From contig CANPZE010000024.1 of NCBI GenBank assembly GCA_947589315.1, forward strand, positions 1 to 40,465: 40,465 nucleotides of DNA, read 5' to 3'. The stretch is from an uncultured Lachnospiraceae bacterium. GTDB lineage: Bacteria > Bacillota > Clostridia > Lachnospirales > Lachnospiraceae. Positions 32,335-40,465 of this stretch are shown piece after piece. The first letter of the stretch is position 1. Every line of letters begins with the position of its first letter. The notes under the pieces are model-generated. The model had not been told where the DNA came from and ran no database searches. It was given only the letters and a program-made list of their open reading frames with translations. A program made the position numbers and the translations under genes.

Positions 32335-32945
32335 ATGCTCTGGCGTACCCGCTGAACAAAGGCCCGGATCTTATCCGGGTCTTTTCCTTTGCCATCCTCT
32401 CTCTCCACTCCCGAGCTGACATCTACGCCATCTGGATGCACGTGGCGTATCGCTTCCTCTACGTTCTCGCTGGAGAGCCCTCCTGCCAGGAAGAACAGCT
32501 TGCCCTCTTCTCTTGATATATTCTGGACCTGCGTCCAGTCAAAGCATTGACCGCTTCCCGGTATCTGGGCATCAAAGAGATAACCGGCACATTGACTGCA
32601 ATCTTTATATCGTGGCAGCTGCTCGGACCACTCTTTGCCATTAAACGCCCTGAGAAAGGGAATCTGCAATTCCTCTATAACCTCCTGTTCTAACCTTCCA
32701 TGGATCTGAATATAGTCAAAGGGCAGCTGCTGCAGTTCCCGAACCTGCTCCCGGGTAGGCGAAACCACTACGGCCACCTTATTGATCTCCCCTCCCAATG
32801 CCTGTAAGATCTCTTTTGCCTGAGCCGGGGAAAGGTTTCGTTTACTTTTTGGGAAAAATAATACCATCCCTGCATAATCCACTTGATTTTCCAGCAGCCA
32901 TTCCGCCTCCTGGGGAGCGGTCAGCCCACATATTTTAATTTTCAT
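32331..32945 (-). CDS. trpF: Phosphoribosylanthranilate isomerase TrpF
   Basis: A 204-residue TIM-barrel enzyme of tryptophan synthesis. The catalytic Cys is in KIKICGLT at the N terminus and the catalytic Asp in YLFDAQIPGSGQCFDW; FLAGGLSSENVEEAI and GVDVSSGVE bind phosphate. Length is normal. AAAGGA precedes the ATG by 7 nt. No other trp gene is in the window; it lies 49 bp behind the Tet-like/NYN fusion gene in the same direction. The last codons hold a plus-strand terminator for the GGDEF gene. Confidence 0.94.
   Translation of the reverse strand: MKIKICGLTAPQEAEWLLENQVDYAGMVLFFPKSKRNLSPAQAKEILQALGGEINKVAVVVSPTREQVRELQQLPFDYIQIHGRLEQEVIEELQIPFLRAFNGKEWSEQLPRYKDCSQCAGYLFDAQIPGSGQCFDWTQVQNISREEGKLFFLAGGLSSENVEEAIRHVHPDGVDVSSGVEREDGKGKDPDKIRAFVQRVRQSI
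32363..32390 (+). terminator. Intrinsic terminator of the GGDEF gene, inside the trpF coding end
   Basis: CCCGGAT (32363-32369), a CTT loop and ATCCGGG (32373-32379) form a 7-bp GC-rich stem followed by the T-rich TCTTTTCCTTT. It lies 28 bp after the GGDEF stop and codes for part of the TrpF tail on the other strand. Confidence 0.6.
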
Positions 32946-32994
32946 TCCCGTTTCCTTTCGATTGCATTTTTATTTGTATTTCTATTCCTATTCC

Positions 32995-35691
32995 TTATTC
33001 CTGCTGGCCGGCAGATACCTTTTCCTGTATCAGGCCTTCCACTCGCTTGATCTCTTCCTGAAATCCCCGGGCCGACAGACGGGTAGCCCCCGCCCCTAAT
33101 ATGATCATCTGTTCCAGGCGGTCAGAAGTAGCTACTGTGACCCGGTATTTTTTCCCAATTTGGTGTACTGTCTTCTCAATATATTGGTCTGCCGTCTCTG
33201 CTTCCTTTGTATATACTACATATATATTATGATATTTCTGGACCGCGCCATGACCGCCCTTTACCTTGTAGGCGTCAAACACCAGAATCAGGGTGCATGC
33301 CTGGTAACCCTGGTAATTGCACAGGATATCCATCAATCTTGCCCGGGCGCTTTCCAGGCTGTCTTTGGCCAGCGCCTGCAGCTCCTCCCATGCAAAGATA
33401 ATATTATATCCATCCACCAGAAGATATTCCTCTAGCTTTTCCTGTTTTTTATTTTTCTTCTTCCACGCCTCTTTGTCAATGCCTGTAGAAGGCGGAGCCG
33501 TAATTTTTCTTGCCTGTCCCCGGTTCCTGTCCCTGTGGAGCGGGCCATAGGTTCTTTCAAAAATGGCCTCCACTTCTTCCTGGGAGATCATTTCCTCCTG
33601 TTGATATCCTGCCGTTGTCCTCTGTGAAGCCTGTAGCTCCCCGGATTCATCATATTCTTCTGCTTCCAGGGTATTTCCGAGACTTTCCAGGCGGATACCG
33701 CTATCCACATGCATATATTCCCGGACTTTATCCCAGCGCACCACAAAGCCGGCGCCATGGGCGCAAAAGACAGATCCGGTGGGATTGGCCGGATCCCTTT
33801 CTGAATCGTATCCAAGAGCTTCTACCACTTCCTCCTGATTGTGGCACGGCGCATATCCTTCCAGGGAACACAGCAGCCTTCCCAGGCCCCGGGTATAAGT
33901 CAATACCTCCCGCTGGTAATCCCGCATGGTAGCCACCGGGCAGCTTCCCTCCAATACAGCCTCCTCCCCATTGGCCTGAGGCTCCTCAAAGCTTCCCTGC
34001 ATCCTCTGGATATCCGACATGGCATGGCCGATATACTCTGCAGGAAGTTCCAGTCGAAAATGATACCAGGGTTCCAAAAGAATGTTCTTTGCCTGCTTCA
34101 GGCCCTGGCGCACCGCCCGGTACGCAGCCTGACGAAAATCGCCTCCCTCTGTGTGCTTCACATGGGCCTTTCCTGTCAAAAGGGTGATACTCATATCCGT
34201 AATCCCGGAACCGGTCAATACGCCTGGATGTTCCCGTTCCTCCAGATGGGTCAGGATCAGCCGCTGCCAATTCCGTTCTAACACATCCTCGCTGCATGCT
34301 GTATGGAATTGCAGCCCACTCCCTCTCTCAGCCGGTTCCAGAAGAAGGTGGACTTCTGCATAATGGCGCAACGGCTCAAAATGCCCTATTCCCTCCACTT
34401 TATTGGCAATCGTTTCTTTATAGACAATATTGCCGGTTCCGAAAGCAACCTCTACATGGAATCTTTCCCATATCATAGAACGCAGGATTTCCAGCTGTAC
34501 TTCTCCCATTAATTGGACATGAATCTCATTTAATTCCTCTCTCCAGACAATGTGAAGCTGGGGGTCCTCCTCTTCCAGCTCCTTCAGCTGCAAAAACATT
34601 TTGTGCACATCACAGCCCGGCGGCAGTTGGATCTGATAATTCAGCACCGGCTCCAGCACGGGCATATCGGCTTCCGGCTCCTTTCCCAGTCCCTGCCCCG
34701 GCCGGGTCAGGCTCAGCCCGGTCACCGCACAGATTGTTCCTGCGGGAGCCTCCTCTGCCACAGTATATTTTTCACCAGAATATATCCGGATCTGATTGAC
34801 TTTTTCCTGCCAGATCCCCTGATCTCGAGAATCTCCCTCTCTCTGATTGGTCAACAGGCTCTTTACCTTCAGGGCCCCTCCCGTTATCTTCAGATATGTT
34901 AAACGGTTTCCCTGGTCATCCCGGGCGATCTTAAAAACTTTTGCCCCAAAATCTGCCGGATAATCCGGCTCGCAGGTAAAGCTTTCTATTCCCCGGAGCA
35001 GTTCCTCTATTCCCTTAAACTTTAATGCGGAACCAAAATAGCAGGGAAATATTTTCCGCTGGCGGATCAGCTGTGGGATTGCTTGCAGATCTACAGTCCC
35101 AGCCTCCAGATATTCTTCCAATAGCTTTTCATCGCTCATAGCCAAAGCTTCCTGGAACTCCTCCAGCCGGCTGCATTGAGCAAAGTCTGTAAAGTCTATG
35201 CAATTTTCATCCAGCTTCTTTTTCAGCTGGTCCAGAAGGAGCTGGGGATCAGTCCCCGGCTGGTCCATTTTATTCACGAAAAGAAAGACCGGAACCTGAT
35301 AATGGGCCAACAGCTTCCACAGGGTCTGGGTATGGCCCTGCACCCCGTCTGCGCCGCTGATCACCAAAATCCCATAATCCATTACCTGGATCGTCCGTTC
35401 CATCTCTGCGGAAAAGTCCACATGTCCCGGTGTGTCCAGCAAAGTCAGCTCCATCCCCTCCCAGGCTAATACCGCCTGTTTGGAAAATATCGTGATCCCA
35501 CGTTCCCGTTCCAAGGCGAAGGTATCCAGAAACGCATTCTTATGATCCACCCTTCCCATTTGACGTATGCTTCCGCTGGCATACAATATAGCTTCAGACA
35601 ATGTCGTCTTGCCTGCATCTACATGGGCCAGAAGGCCGATATTAATATGCCTTAACGGCTTTTTCCCTAATCTTTCAGACGTATCTTCCAT
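32995..35691 (-). CDS. TetM-type ribosomal GTPase fused to a Rae1/YacP-like NYN nuclease domain
   Basis: An 898-residue fusion. Residues 1 to about 690 match ribosomal protection proteins of the Tet(M)/Tet(W) group, which are EF-G paralogues: G1 AHVDAGKTT (22-30), ERERGIT (61-67), G3 DTPGH (86-90), G4 NKMD (140-143), and a C-terminal stretch EPWYHFRLELPAEYIGHAMSD like Tet domain IV-V. After a charged linker, residues 755-898 resemble B. subtilis Rae1 (YacP), an endonuclease cutting mRNA in the ribosomal A site: LLVDGYNIIFAWEEL, LILVFDAYKVKG, TKEAETADQYIE and VTVATSDRLEQ, with the conserved NYN-domain acids. A role in rescuing or clearing stalled ribosomes is inferred; classical tetracycline resistance is not shown. 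The upstream hairpin overlaps its ribosome binding site. Confidence 0.9.
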   Translation of the reverse strand: MEDTSERLGKKPLRHINIGLLAHVDAGKTTLSEAILYASGSIRQMGRVDHKNAFLDTFALERERGITIFSKQAVLAWEGMELTLLDTPGHVDFSAEMERTIQVMDYGILVISGADGVQGHTQTLWKLLAHYQVPVFLFVNKMDQPGTDPQLLLDQLKKKLDENCIDFTDFAQCSRLEEFQEALAMSDEKLLEEYLEAGTVDLQAIPQLIRQRKIFPCYFGSALKFKGIEELLRGIESFTCEPDYPADFGAKVFKIARDDQGNRLTYLKITGGALKVKSLLTNQREGDSRDQGIWQEKVNQIRIYSGEKYTVAEEAPAGTICAVTGLSLTRPGQGLGKEPEADMPVLEPVLNYQIQLPPGCDVHKMFLQLKELEEEDPQLHIVWREELNEIHVQLMGEVQLEILRSMIWERFHVEVAFGTGNIVYKETIANKVEGIGHFEPLRHYAEVHLLLEPAERGSGLQFHTACSEDVLERNWQRLILTHLEEREHPGVLTGSGITDMSITLLTGKAHVKHTEGGDFRQAAYRAVRQGLKQAKNILLEPWYHFRLELPAEYIGHAMSDIQRMQGSFEEPQANGEEAVLEGSCPVATMRDYQREVLTYTRGLGRLLCSLEGYAPCHNQEEVVEALGYDSERDPANPTGSVFCAHGAGFVVRWDKVREYMHVDSGIRLESLGNTLEAEEYDESGELQASQRTTAGYQQEEMISQEEVEAIFERTYGPLHRDRNRGQARKITAPPSTGIDKEAWKKKNKKQEKLEEYLLVDGYNIIFAWEELQALAKDSLESARARLMDILCNYQGYQACTLILVFDAYKVKGGHGAVQKYHNIYVVYTKEAETADQYIEKTVHQIGKKYRVTVATSDRLEQMIILGAGATRLSARGFQEEIKRVEGLIQEKVSAGQQE

Positions 35692-35698
35692 GAAAATA

Positions 35699-35746
35699 CC
35701 CCTTTCTGTGCGCTATGTACAAGCATTATCATAGCACAGAAAGGGG
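35699..35746 (-). repeat. 17-bp hairpin in front of the TetM-like/NYN gene
   Basis: CCCCTTTCTGTG plus CTATG (35699-35717, with a 2-nt bulge) is complementary to CATAG plus CACAGAAAGGGG (35730-35746), with a 12-nt loop. In minus-strand RNA the 3' arm contains AAAGGGG, the apparent ribosome binding site 7 nt before the ATG at 35691. It may sequester that site, terminate fucosidase transcripts (TATTTT follows it), or act as a DNA operator. Confidence 0.75.
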
Positions 35747-35756
35747 CATAAGTCGA
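35728..35756 (-). promoter_or_regulatory. Promoter overlapping the hairpin of the TetM-like/NYN gene
   Basis: On the minus strand TCGACT (35756-35751), a 17-bp spacer and TATGAT (35733-35728) match the vegetative consensus at four and five positions. A start near 35721 would give a short leader carrying only the 3' arm of the hairpin, so the palindrome could then be an operator and not an RNA switch. Confidence 0.45.
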
Positions 35757-35777
35757 TATGGGTTTATGGAATTCTGA

Positions 35778-38279
35778 TCACTCTCTTTTTAAAACATACA
35801 GGGTATTCTCTTCTGTCTCAAAACTAAGGATGCCATCCTGATACTGGGTCTTGACCTCTTCTCCGTCTTCCGTCTCTACACGGCATTCCTCTGTCTGGAT
35901 CCTGCAAGTCTCTCCATTGCAGGAATATACACTGGCAGAGACGACCTTTTTATCCTTCCACTGAACATTTACTTCAAATCCCTTCCGGGCGCAGAGGCCT
36001 TCAAAGGAGCCTTCCCTCCAGGCATCCGGCAGAGAAGGAAGGAGCTGGATATATCCCATATGGCTCTGTAACAGCATTTCTGAGATTCCTGCCGTCCCGC
36101 CAAAATTGCCATCAATCTGAAAGGGAGGATGGACATCCCACAAATTAGGATTGGTTCTGACGCCTAAGAGTTGGTTTAACATACGGTATGCATGGTTCCC
36201 TTCTCCAGTCCTGGCCCATAGGCATATCTTCATGGCCATTCCCCAGCCGGTTCCATCGTCTCCCCTGTCCTCCAGGGAAGCCTTCGCGGCCTCCAGCAGC
36301 TGGGGAGTATCATAATTAATCGCATTGCCAGGGAACAATCCCAGCAGATGGGAGGTATGGCGATGCTGGGGTTCCACCTGGCTGTCGTCAAAGTCCTCTT
36401 CATCCTCTTCATACCATTCTTTTATAAAACCGGTCTTCTCACTGACCTGATAGGGATCCATCTTTTCTGCCATTTCAGAGGCCGTCTGCCGCAGTTCCTC
36501 ATCCTGTTCCAGCAACTGGGAAGCAGATACAAAATTTTCCAGCAATTGTTGAATCAGGGACTGTTCATAGGTATTGCCAATGGTCACCGGCCCATGTTCC
36601 GGTGAATATGTGGGCGCAGAGACGTAACGCTGCTGCTCCTCATCATAGATCAGGAATTGGGTATAAAATCTTGCGCTTTCCCGAAGGATCGGATAAATCT
36701 TCTTCTCCAGGTATTCTTTATCCCCGGTATATTGGTAATATTCCCATAAGTTCAAGTCCAGCCATGCCGGCGCTGCTGAGGACCAGCCCCAGGTAAATTC
36801 ATAGCCGGGACAGGTCCAGCCGTAAGGCGTGCTCTGGGTATGGGCTACCCAGCCATTCTCCGGATGGCCGCTATCGGAAACGATCCCATAGTAATCCGCT
36901 GCCGTAACTCTTCCTGGTTCCCGGAGCCCATCTACAAAGTCTACCAGCGAAGTCGCCGTCTCCGCCAGATTGGCCACCATGGCAGGCCAATAATTCATCT
37001 GGAGATTAACATTGATATGGTAATCGGAGGACCATACCGGAGAATTGGAGTTATTCCAGATTCCCTGGAGATTGGCCGGGAGAGTTCCCTCCCGGGAAGA
37101 GGAGATCAGCAGATATCTTCCATACTGGTAATACAATACCTCTAAATAGCGGTCTTCCTGATCATAATCCTGTCTCTTTTTTGTTTTCTTTACATAGGCT
37201 GCCAGCAGATCATCGGTACAGGTCTGGGTATACTCTCCTCCCAGATCCAGGTCTGCCCTTCCAAACAGCTCCAGATAATCTTCCTCATGTTCTTTCTTTA
37301 AGCCGTCCCAGCCTTTTTCTATGGCTGCCGACAGGTTCTTCTCCACCGTAGCCGCCGGATCCGTTCCGCTGCGATACGCAGGATAGGTATTGGCATAATC
37401 TGTAGCCGCTGTAAAAAGGATGACCACCTGCGTAGCATCTTTCACCCGGATTTGTTCTCCATCCTCTTCCAGCGTCCCATCCGTCAGTTGGAATCGGAAT
37501 TCTCCCCGGTATCTTAATTGATTGTCTTCCAGTTCCCCAAAGTAAGCAAGGCTGTCCTCTCCCAGTTGGATCTGATATCCGCTCTGGGTATTGTCTAAAG
37601 AAGTGGTAAAGGAAAGCCCTCCCTGCTGACTGGAAGTAAATTTCATAGCAATGACATTAGAGGGATAATTGGCAAAATATTCCCGGGTATACTCTGTTCC
37701 CTCACAGGTATAGGAAACACCTGCCACAGAATGATTTAAGTCTAAATACCGCTGGTAATCGGCGGCGTTCTTTTTCTTCATTCCGTCAAACCGGAAATTA
37801 ACATCACAGAGCATCTGATAGGAGCCATAACCATCCATGCCTCCCACCAGCTTCTTCACCAGCTTATTGACCTTTTTGCTGTCCTTTTGCTGCAGGGCTT
37901 CCTGTATCTGGGACAGATACCGGGAAGAACCTTCGATATTTCCTCCCCGGTAATCCGGCCGGCTTTCTGAAGGGCCGCCGGTCCACAAAGTCTTCTCATT
38001 CAGGGTCAGGCGCTCTTGCTCAATCCCGCCAAACACAGAAGCCCCCAAGTAACCATTTCCGATAGGCAGGGAATTCGTCTCCCAGAATTCTGCCGGCTCA
38101 TCATATTGCAGCCGCAGTGTCTGTTCAATCTTATTTTCATGTTTGGTTTCTTTGTGTCCCTGGGAATCCTGATCTCCGGGGACGGCAGAATTTTTATCCG
38201 CACAGCTGCAAAGTAATACGCTGCCTGCTATCAGCAGGCTCCATACCGCCTTCTTCAAACATTTCATTGATCTTCTCAT
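35778..38279 (-). CDS. GH95 alpha-L-fucosidase lipoprotein
   Basis: An 833-residue surface lipoprotein. The signal peptide (MRRSMKCLKKAVWSLLIAG) ends in the lipobox LCSC. The rest is a glycoside hydrolase family 95 enzyme: LPIGNGYLGASVFGG near the N terminus; N423 and N425 in INVNLQMNYW; E561 in TYSPEHGP; D723 in FQIDGNFGG. These correspond to the catalytic Asn, Glu and Asp residues known from the Bifidobacterium bifidum 1,2-alpha-L-fucosidase AfcA. It would release alpha-1,2-linked fucose from mucin, blood-group or milk glycans outside the cell; related members act on alpha-L-galactose. It begins 22 bp after the chemotaxis receptor stop, so the two are probably one operon. AGG lies 5 nt before the ATG. 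Confidence 0.93.
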   Translation of the reverse strand: MRRSMKCLKKAVWSLLIAGSVLLCSCADKNSAVPGDQDSQGHKETKHENKIEQTLRLQYDEPAEFWETNSLPIGNGYLGASVFGGIEQERLTLNEKTLWTGGPSESRPDYRGGNIEGSSRYLSQIQEALQQKDSKKVNKLVKKLVGGMDGYGSYQMLCDVNFRFDGMKKKNAADYQRYLDLNHSVAGVSYTCEGTEYTREYFANYPSNVIAMKFTSSQQGGLSFTTSLDNTQSGYQIQLGEDSLAYFGELEDNQLRYRGEFRFQLTDGTLEEDGEQIRVKDATQVVILFTAATDYANTYPAYRSGTDPAATVEKNLSAAIEKGWDGLKKEHEEDYLELFGRADLDLGGEYTQTCTDDLLAAYVKKTKKRQDYDQEDRYLEVLYYQYGRYLLISSSREGTLPANLQGIWNNSNSPVWSSDYHINVNLQMNYWPAMVANLAETATSLVDFVDGLREPGRVTAADYYGIVSDSGHPENGWVAHTQSTPYGWTCPGYEFTWGWSSAAPAWLDLNLWEYYQYTGDKEYLEKKIYPILRESARFYTQFLIYDEEQQRYVSAPTYSPEHGPVTIGNTYEQSLIQQLLENFVSASQLLEQDEELRQTASEMAEKMDPYQVSEKTGFIKEWYEEDEEDFDDSQVEPQHRHTSHLLGLFPGNAINYDTPQLLEAAKASLEDRGDDGTGWGMAMKICLWARTGEGNHAYRMLNQLLGVRTNPNLWDVHPPFQIDGNFGGTAGISEMLLQSHMGYIQLLPSLPDAWREGSFEGLCARKGFEVNVQWKDKKVVSASVYSCNGETCRIQTEECRVETEDGEEVKTQYQDGILSFETEENTLYVLKRE

Positions 38280-38300
38280 AAATTCCTGTCTGCCTGCCTT

Positions 38301-40334
38301 TTATTTCTTATAAAAGTGATTGATGATCCCTTCTAAACGCTTCACTAGATTCTTATTTTCATCCGACTGCACCCGGATCTCGTCTGCGATATGGGAGGTA
38401 ATGCCATTCTTCTCTGCAATGACCTCAATAGCCGCCTCATTGTCTTGCGCAATCCCCTTCACTTCGTTTACTTTGTCAGATATCTGCTTGAGAGACTCCG
38501 ACAAGGTGCCAGTAGATTGATCCATATTCCGGATATCGCTCTGCATTTCCTTTACGTCTGTGCTATAGTGTTTGGCATCATCTGCAAAGCCCTTAAATTG
38601 CTGCATGACGGTCTCTTCAAGGAACTTCATGATCGTGTCAAAGCACTTCTCCACAATTTCAATACTTTCATTGGCGCTATCACATATCCGCTGGATGTCG
38701 GAAGCCGTTGTCGTAGACGTCTCTGCCAGGTTGCCAATCTCTCCGGCAACCACAGCAAACCCTTTGCCCGCTTCTCCGGCTCTTGCCGCTTCAATCGAAG
38801 CATTCAGCGACAATAAATTTGTCTGGGAAGCAATATCTAAAATAGTGCCTGTCATTTCATTGATCTGGGAAAGCTCCTGCAAACGGTGCATTGCATTCTC
38901 CACAGACGCCTTTGTCTCCTCGAAGGTCTTTCGGCTGTTTTCATGAGCTCTCTGGGCCTGTTCCATCATGCTCTGGGAACTTTGGATCAATGCATCACTG
39001 GATTTCATGCTGAGCTTCAGATTGTCCAGCGTCTCAGATACCCACTGGTCAATCTCAGTAATCTTCTCATGCACTTCCTGCACAATACGATCCGTGCTTT
39101 CCAGGCTGGAGGACAATTCATTGATGGTAGAAGAGTTTTCTGTCACACTGTCAATCATATTGTAGGAATGCTGATACAATTCCCCTGTTCTTTCATTCAG
39201 AGAATCGCAACACAGCTCCAGCGTTGCCATGACCTCCTGTAACTCCATAACCAGGGCATCGGTAGACTGTGCAATATGGCCCAGCTCGTCTTTCCGTTTG
39301 AGATATTTTTTAATCGCCGGGTTCTCTGAGATATCACCATCTTTTACATTTAACAAGACTTGTTCTGCGATTTTTACCGGCTTTGTTATAATCCCAATGG
39401 AAATATAGGTAAATATGGTCAGAATTACAATTCCCACAACACAGATCGCCAGCAATATCATCCGTATCCTTGTCAGGGAACTGAATATCTCTTTGGACGG
39501 CTCTGTCAGCACAAAGGCCCATCCTTTGTCCTGCATAGAATTGTACGCCGCAAAATAGTTCTCGCCTTTGTCAGAATAGCGCAGGTGGCCTGTATTCGTT
39601 CCCCCTTTGACACTGTCAATGATCTTATTCATGTATTCTTCCTGGGCAACGGTAGCTATGCAGTCTTTTTCCGGATGGAACACATATTCCCCAGTCTCGA
39701 CATTTACCAGATAATAGTTTAATCCTTCCATGCCCTTGGCAGACAAGTCATTCAATGCATTTACCAGGCCTTCTGTGTAAATGCCTCCTCCCACCAGGCC
39801 GATCGGATCTCCGTTATCATCATAACACGCCCTGTAAATGGAAATGATCTGTTCTCCGCTTGCAGGAGAGATAATAATACCTGTGTTATAGACGCCGTCT
39901 GCCTGGAGCATAGCCTCCTGGAGCGCCGTTAAGGAATCTCCCTCACGGGTTGTCATCCCCACCACTTCCGGGTTGGTATGTACTAAAACATGCGTATTCC
40001 ATTCACTGGCATAGATTCCTTCCAGATTCTCCCTGTCGCCACTAAACAGCTCGGTGTATGCCTGGGCCTTTTTTACGCAGTTGCGATCTGTGGGATTCTC
40101 CAGCAGATCCGTTATCTCCCCTGCCCGGCTGTATGCCGTCAGATACCGTTCTGCCTCCGCCACATAGTTTTTAATGATCTGTGACCGTTCCTGGGAGATC
40201 GTCTCCATGCTTCGGATCGAACTTGTGCGGATCGTTTGGGAGATGGACGAATACAATGAAATATATACGAGTACCATCACCAAAATCTGCACCGATACAA
40301 TAATTGCTACTACTCCAATTCCCTTTTTCTTCAT
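38301..40334 (-). CDS. Methyl-accepting chemotaxis protein with a double-Cache sensor
   Basis: A 677-residue chemoreceptor. TM1 is at about 7-29, an extracytoplasmic dCache-type domain at about 35-280 ([21 protein letters not shown], then [18 protein letters not shown] and [18 protein letters not shown]), TM2 at about 286-312, and HAMP follows ([13 protein letters not shown]). The signalling hairpin tip is intact: [20 protein letters not shown], then [15 protein letters not shown]. No C-terminal CheR-tethering pentapeptide is seen. It implies chemotaxis and probably flagella, though no che or structural flagellar gene is in the window. It has its own promoter and is followed directly by the GH95 fucosidase. 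Confidence 0.94.
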   Translation of the reverse strand: MKKKGIGVVAIIVSVQILVMVLVYISLYSSISQTIRTSSIRSMETISQERSQIIKNYVAEAERYLTAYSRAGEITDLLENPTDRNCVKKAQAYTELFSGDRENLEGIYASEWNTHVLVHTNPEVVGMTTREGDSLTALQEAMLQADGVYNTGIIISPASGEQIISIYRACYDDNGDPIGLVGGGIYTEGLVNALNDLSAKGMEGLNYYLVNVETGEYVFHPEKDCIATVAQEEYMNKIIDSVKGGTNTGHLRYSDKGENYFAAYNSMQDKGWAFVLTEPSKEIFSSLTRIRMILLAICVVGIVILTIFTYISIGIITKPVKIAEQVLLNVKDGDISENPAIKKYLKRKDELGHIAQSTDALVMELQEVMATLELCCDSLNERTGELYQHSYNMIDSVTENSSTINELSSSLESTDRIVQEVHEKITEIDQWVSETLDNLKLSMKSSDALIQSSQSMMEQAQRAHENSRKTFEETKASVENAMHRLQELSQINEMTGTILDIASQTNLLSLNASIEAARAGEAGKGFAVVAGEIGNLAETSTTTASDIQRICDSANESIEIVEKCFDTIMKFLEETVMQQFKGFADDAKHYSTDVKEMQSDIRNMDQSTGTLSESLKQISDKVNEVKGIAQDNEAAIEVIAEKNGITSHIADEIRVQSDENKNLVKRLEGIINHFYKK

Positions 40335-40380
40335 ACCGTAACTATCCTTTCAAGTTTCAAATAAGTAAACTACTTCTTTG

Positions 40381-40409
40381 ATTATATCTCATTTAACAGA
40401 TATTGAGAA
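40381..40409 (-). promoter_or_regulatory. Promoter of the chemoreceptor-fucosidase operon
   Basis: On the minus strand TTCTCA (40409-40404), a 17-bp spacer and a perfect TATAAT (40386-40381). It is a vegetative-type promoter; no sigma-28 motif of flagellar genes is seen. The leader of about 40 nt carries AAAGGA 10 nt before the ATG. Confidence 0.65.
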
Positions 40410-40465
40410 GTCCTTTTTGATGAGAAAAAAAATATTCCTAGAATGCCAAAGTAAATTCCAGTTCA

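Noticed and set aside
32946-33003. Degenerate GGAATA-like hexamer repeats between the fusion gene and trpF
   Set aside because: Only three or four imperfect units; likely compositional, no clear role.
32995-35691. Calling this gene a tetracycline resistance determinant
   Set aside because: The TetM-like part is divergent and fused to a nuclease domain; resistance cannot be claimed from family membership.
1-40465. CRISPR arrays, tRNA, rRNA, prophage genes
   Set aside because: No regularly spaced direct repeats, cloverleaf sequence or phage structural genes were recognised on either strand.

Overview
The window reads as chromosome of a Gram-positive anaerobic Clostridia member, most likely Lachnospiraceae. 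The evidence is the gene set (IreB, YlbF-type protein, DUF1292, RNase J, RuvX, MtaB, ThiI without rhodanese next to a NifS-type desulfurase), strong AGGAGG ribosome binding sites with some TTG starts, a Gram-positive-style lipoprotein and a GH95 fucosidase. The genus is not determined. No tRNA, rRNA, CRISPR array or IS transposase was recognised.

Layout. 1-12,500 is a conserved housekeeping block, mostly on the minus strand: cold-shock protein (+); tRNA wobble-uridine modification (trhP, trmR); RNA decay (YlbF-like, RNase J); DUF1292-ruvX-ireB; mtaB; an HPr-like protein without the phosphorylatable histidine (+); rsmE, a cysteine desulfurase and thiI; and a protein resembling the flagellar cap protein FliD.

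12,600-28,550 is an AT-richer accessory region and the most interesting part. Two glycan-modification operons diverge from one point. Cluster A (minus, 12,647-19,400) has three DegT-type PLP enzymes, a GT2, a WbqC-like protein, an FkbM methyltransferase and a sulfotransferase. Cluster B (plus, 20,590-28,543) has a GT2, a GT-B glycosyltransferase, a pyruvyltransferase-like protein, a KPHP-motif transferase, a cytidylyltransferase-PseG fusion and a NeuB-type nonulosonate synthase. Between them lies a 1,115-bp segment (19,436-20,550) that carries only a complete tyrosine recombinase and is bounded by 27-bp inverted repeats matching at 26 positions. Each repeat has the internal dyad expected of a recombinase core site. 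I infer a self-inverting switch that connects the recombinase/promoter segment to one operon or the other; in the orientation shown, cluster B would be on.

28,559-40,334 returns to core-like sequence: ygiQ (-), a periplasmic-binding/GGDEF protein (+), an orphan trpF, an 898-aa fusion of a TetM-type ribosomal GTPase with a Rae1/YacP-type NYN nuclease domain, and a chemotaxis receptor directly upstream of a GH95 fucosidase lipoprotein. The fusion has a long hairpin overlapping its promoter and ribosome binding site.

All functional calls come from reading motifs and family resemblance by eye; no database search was run.
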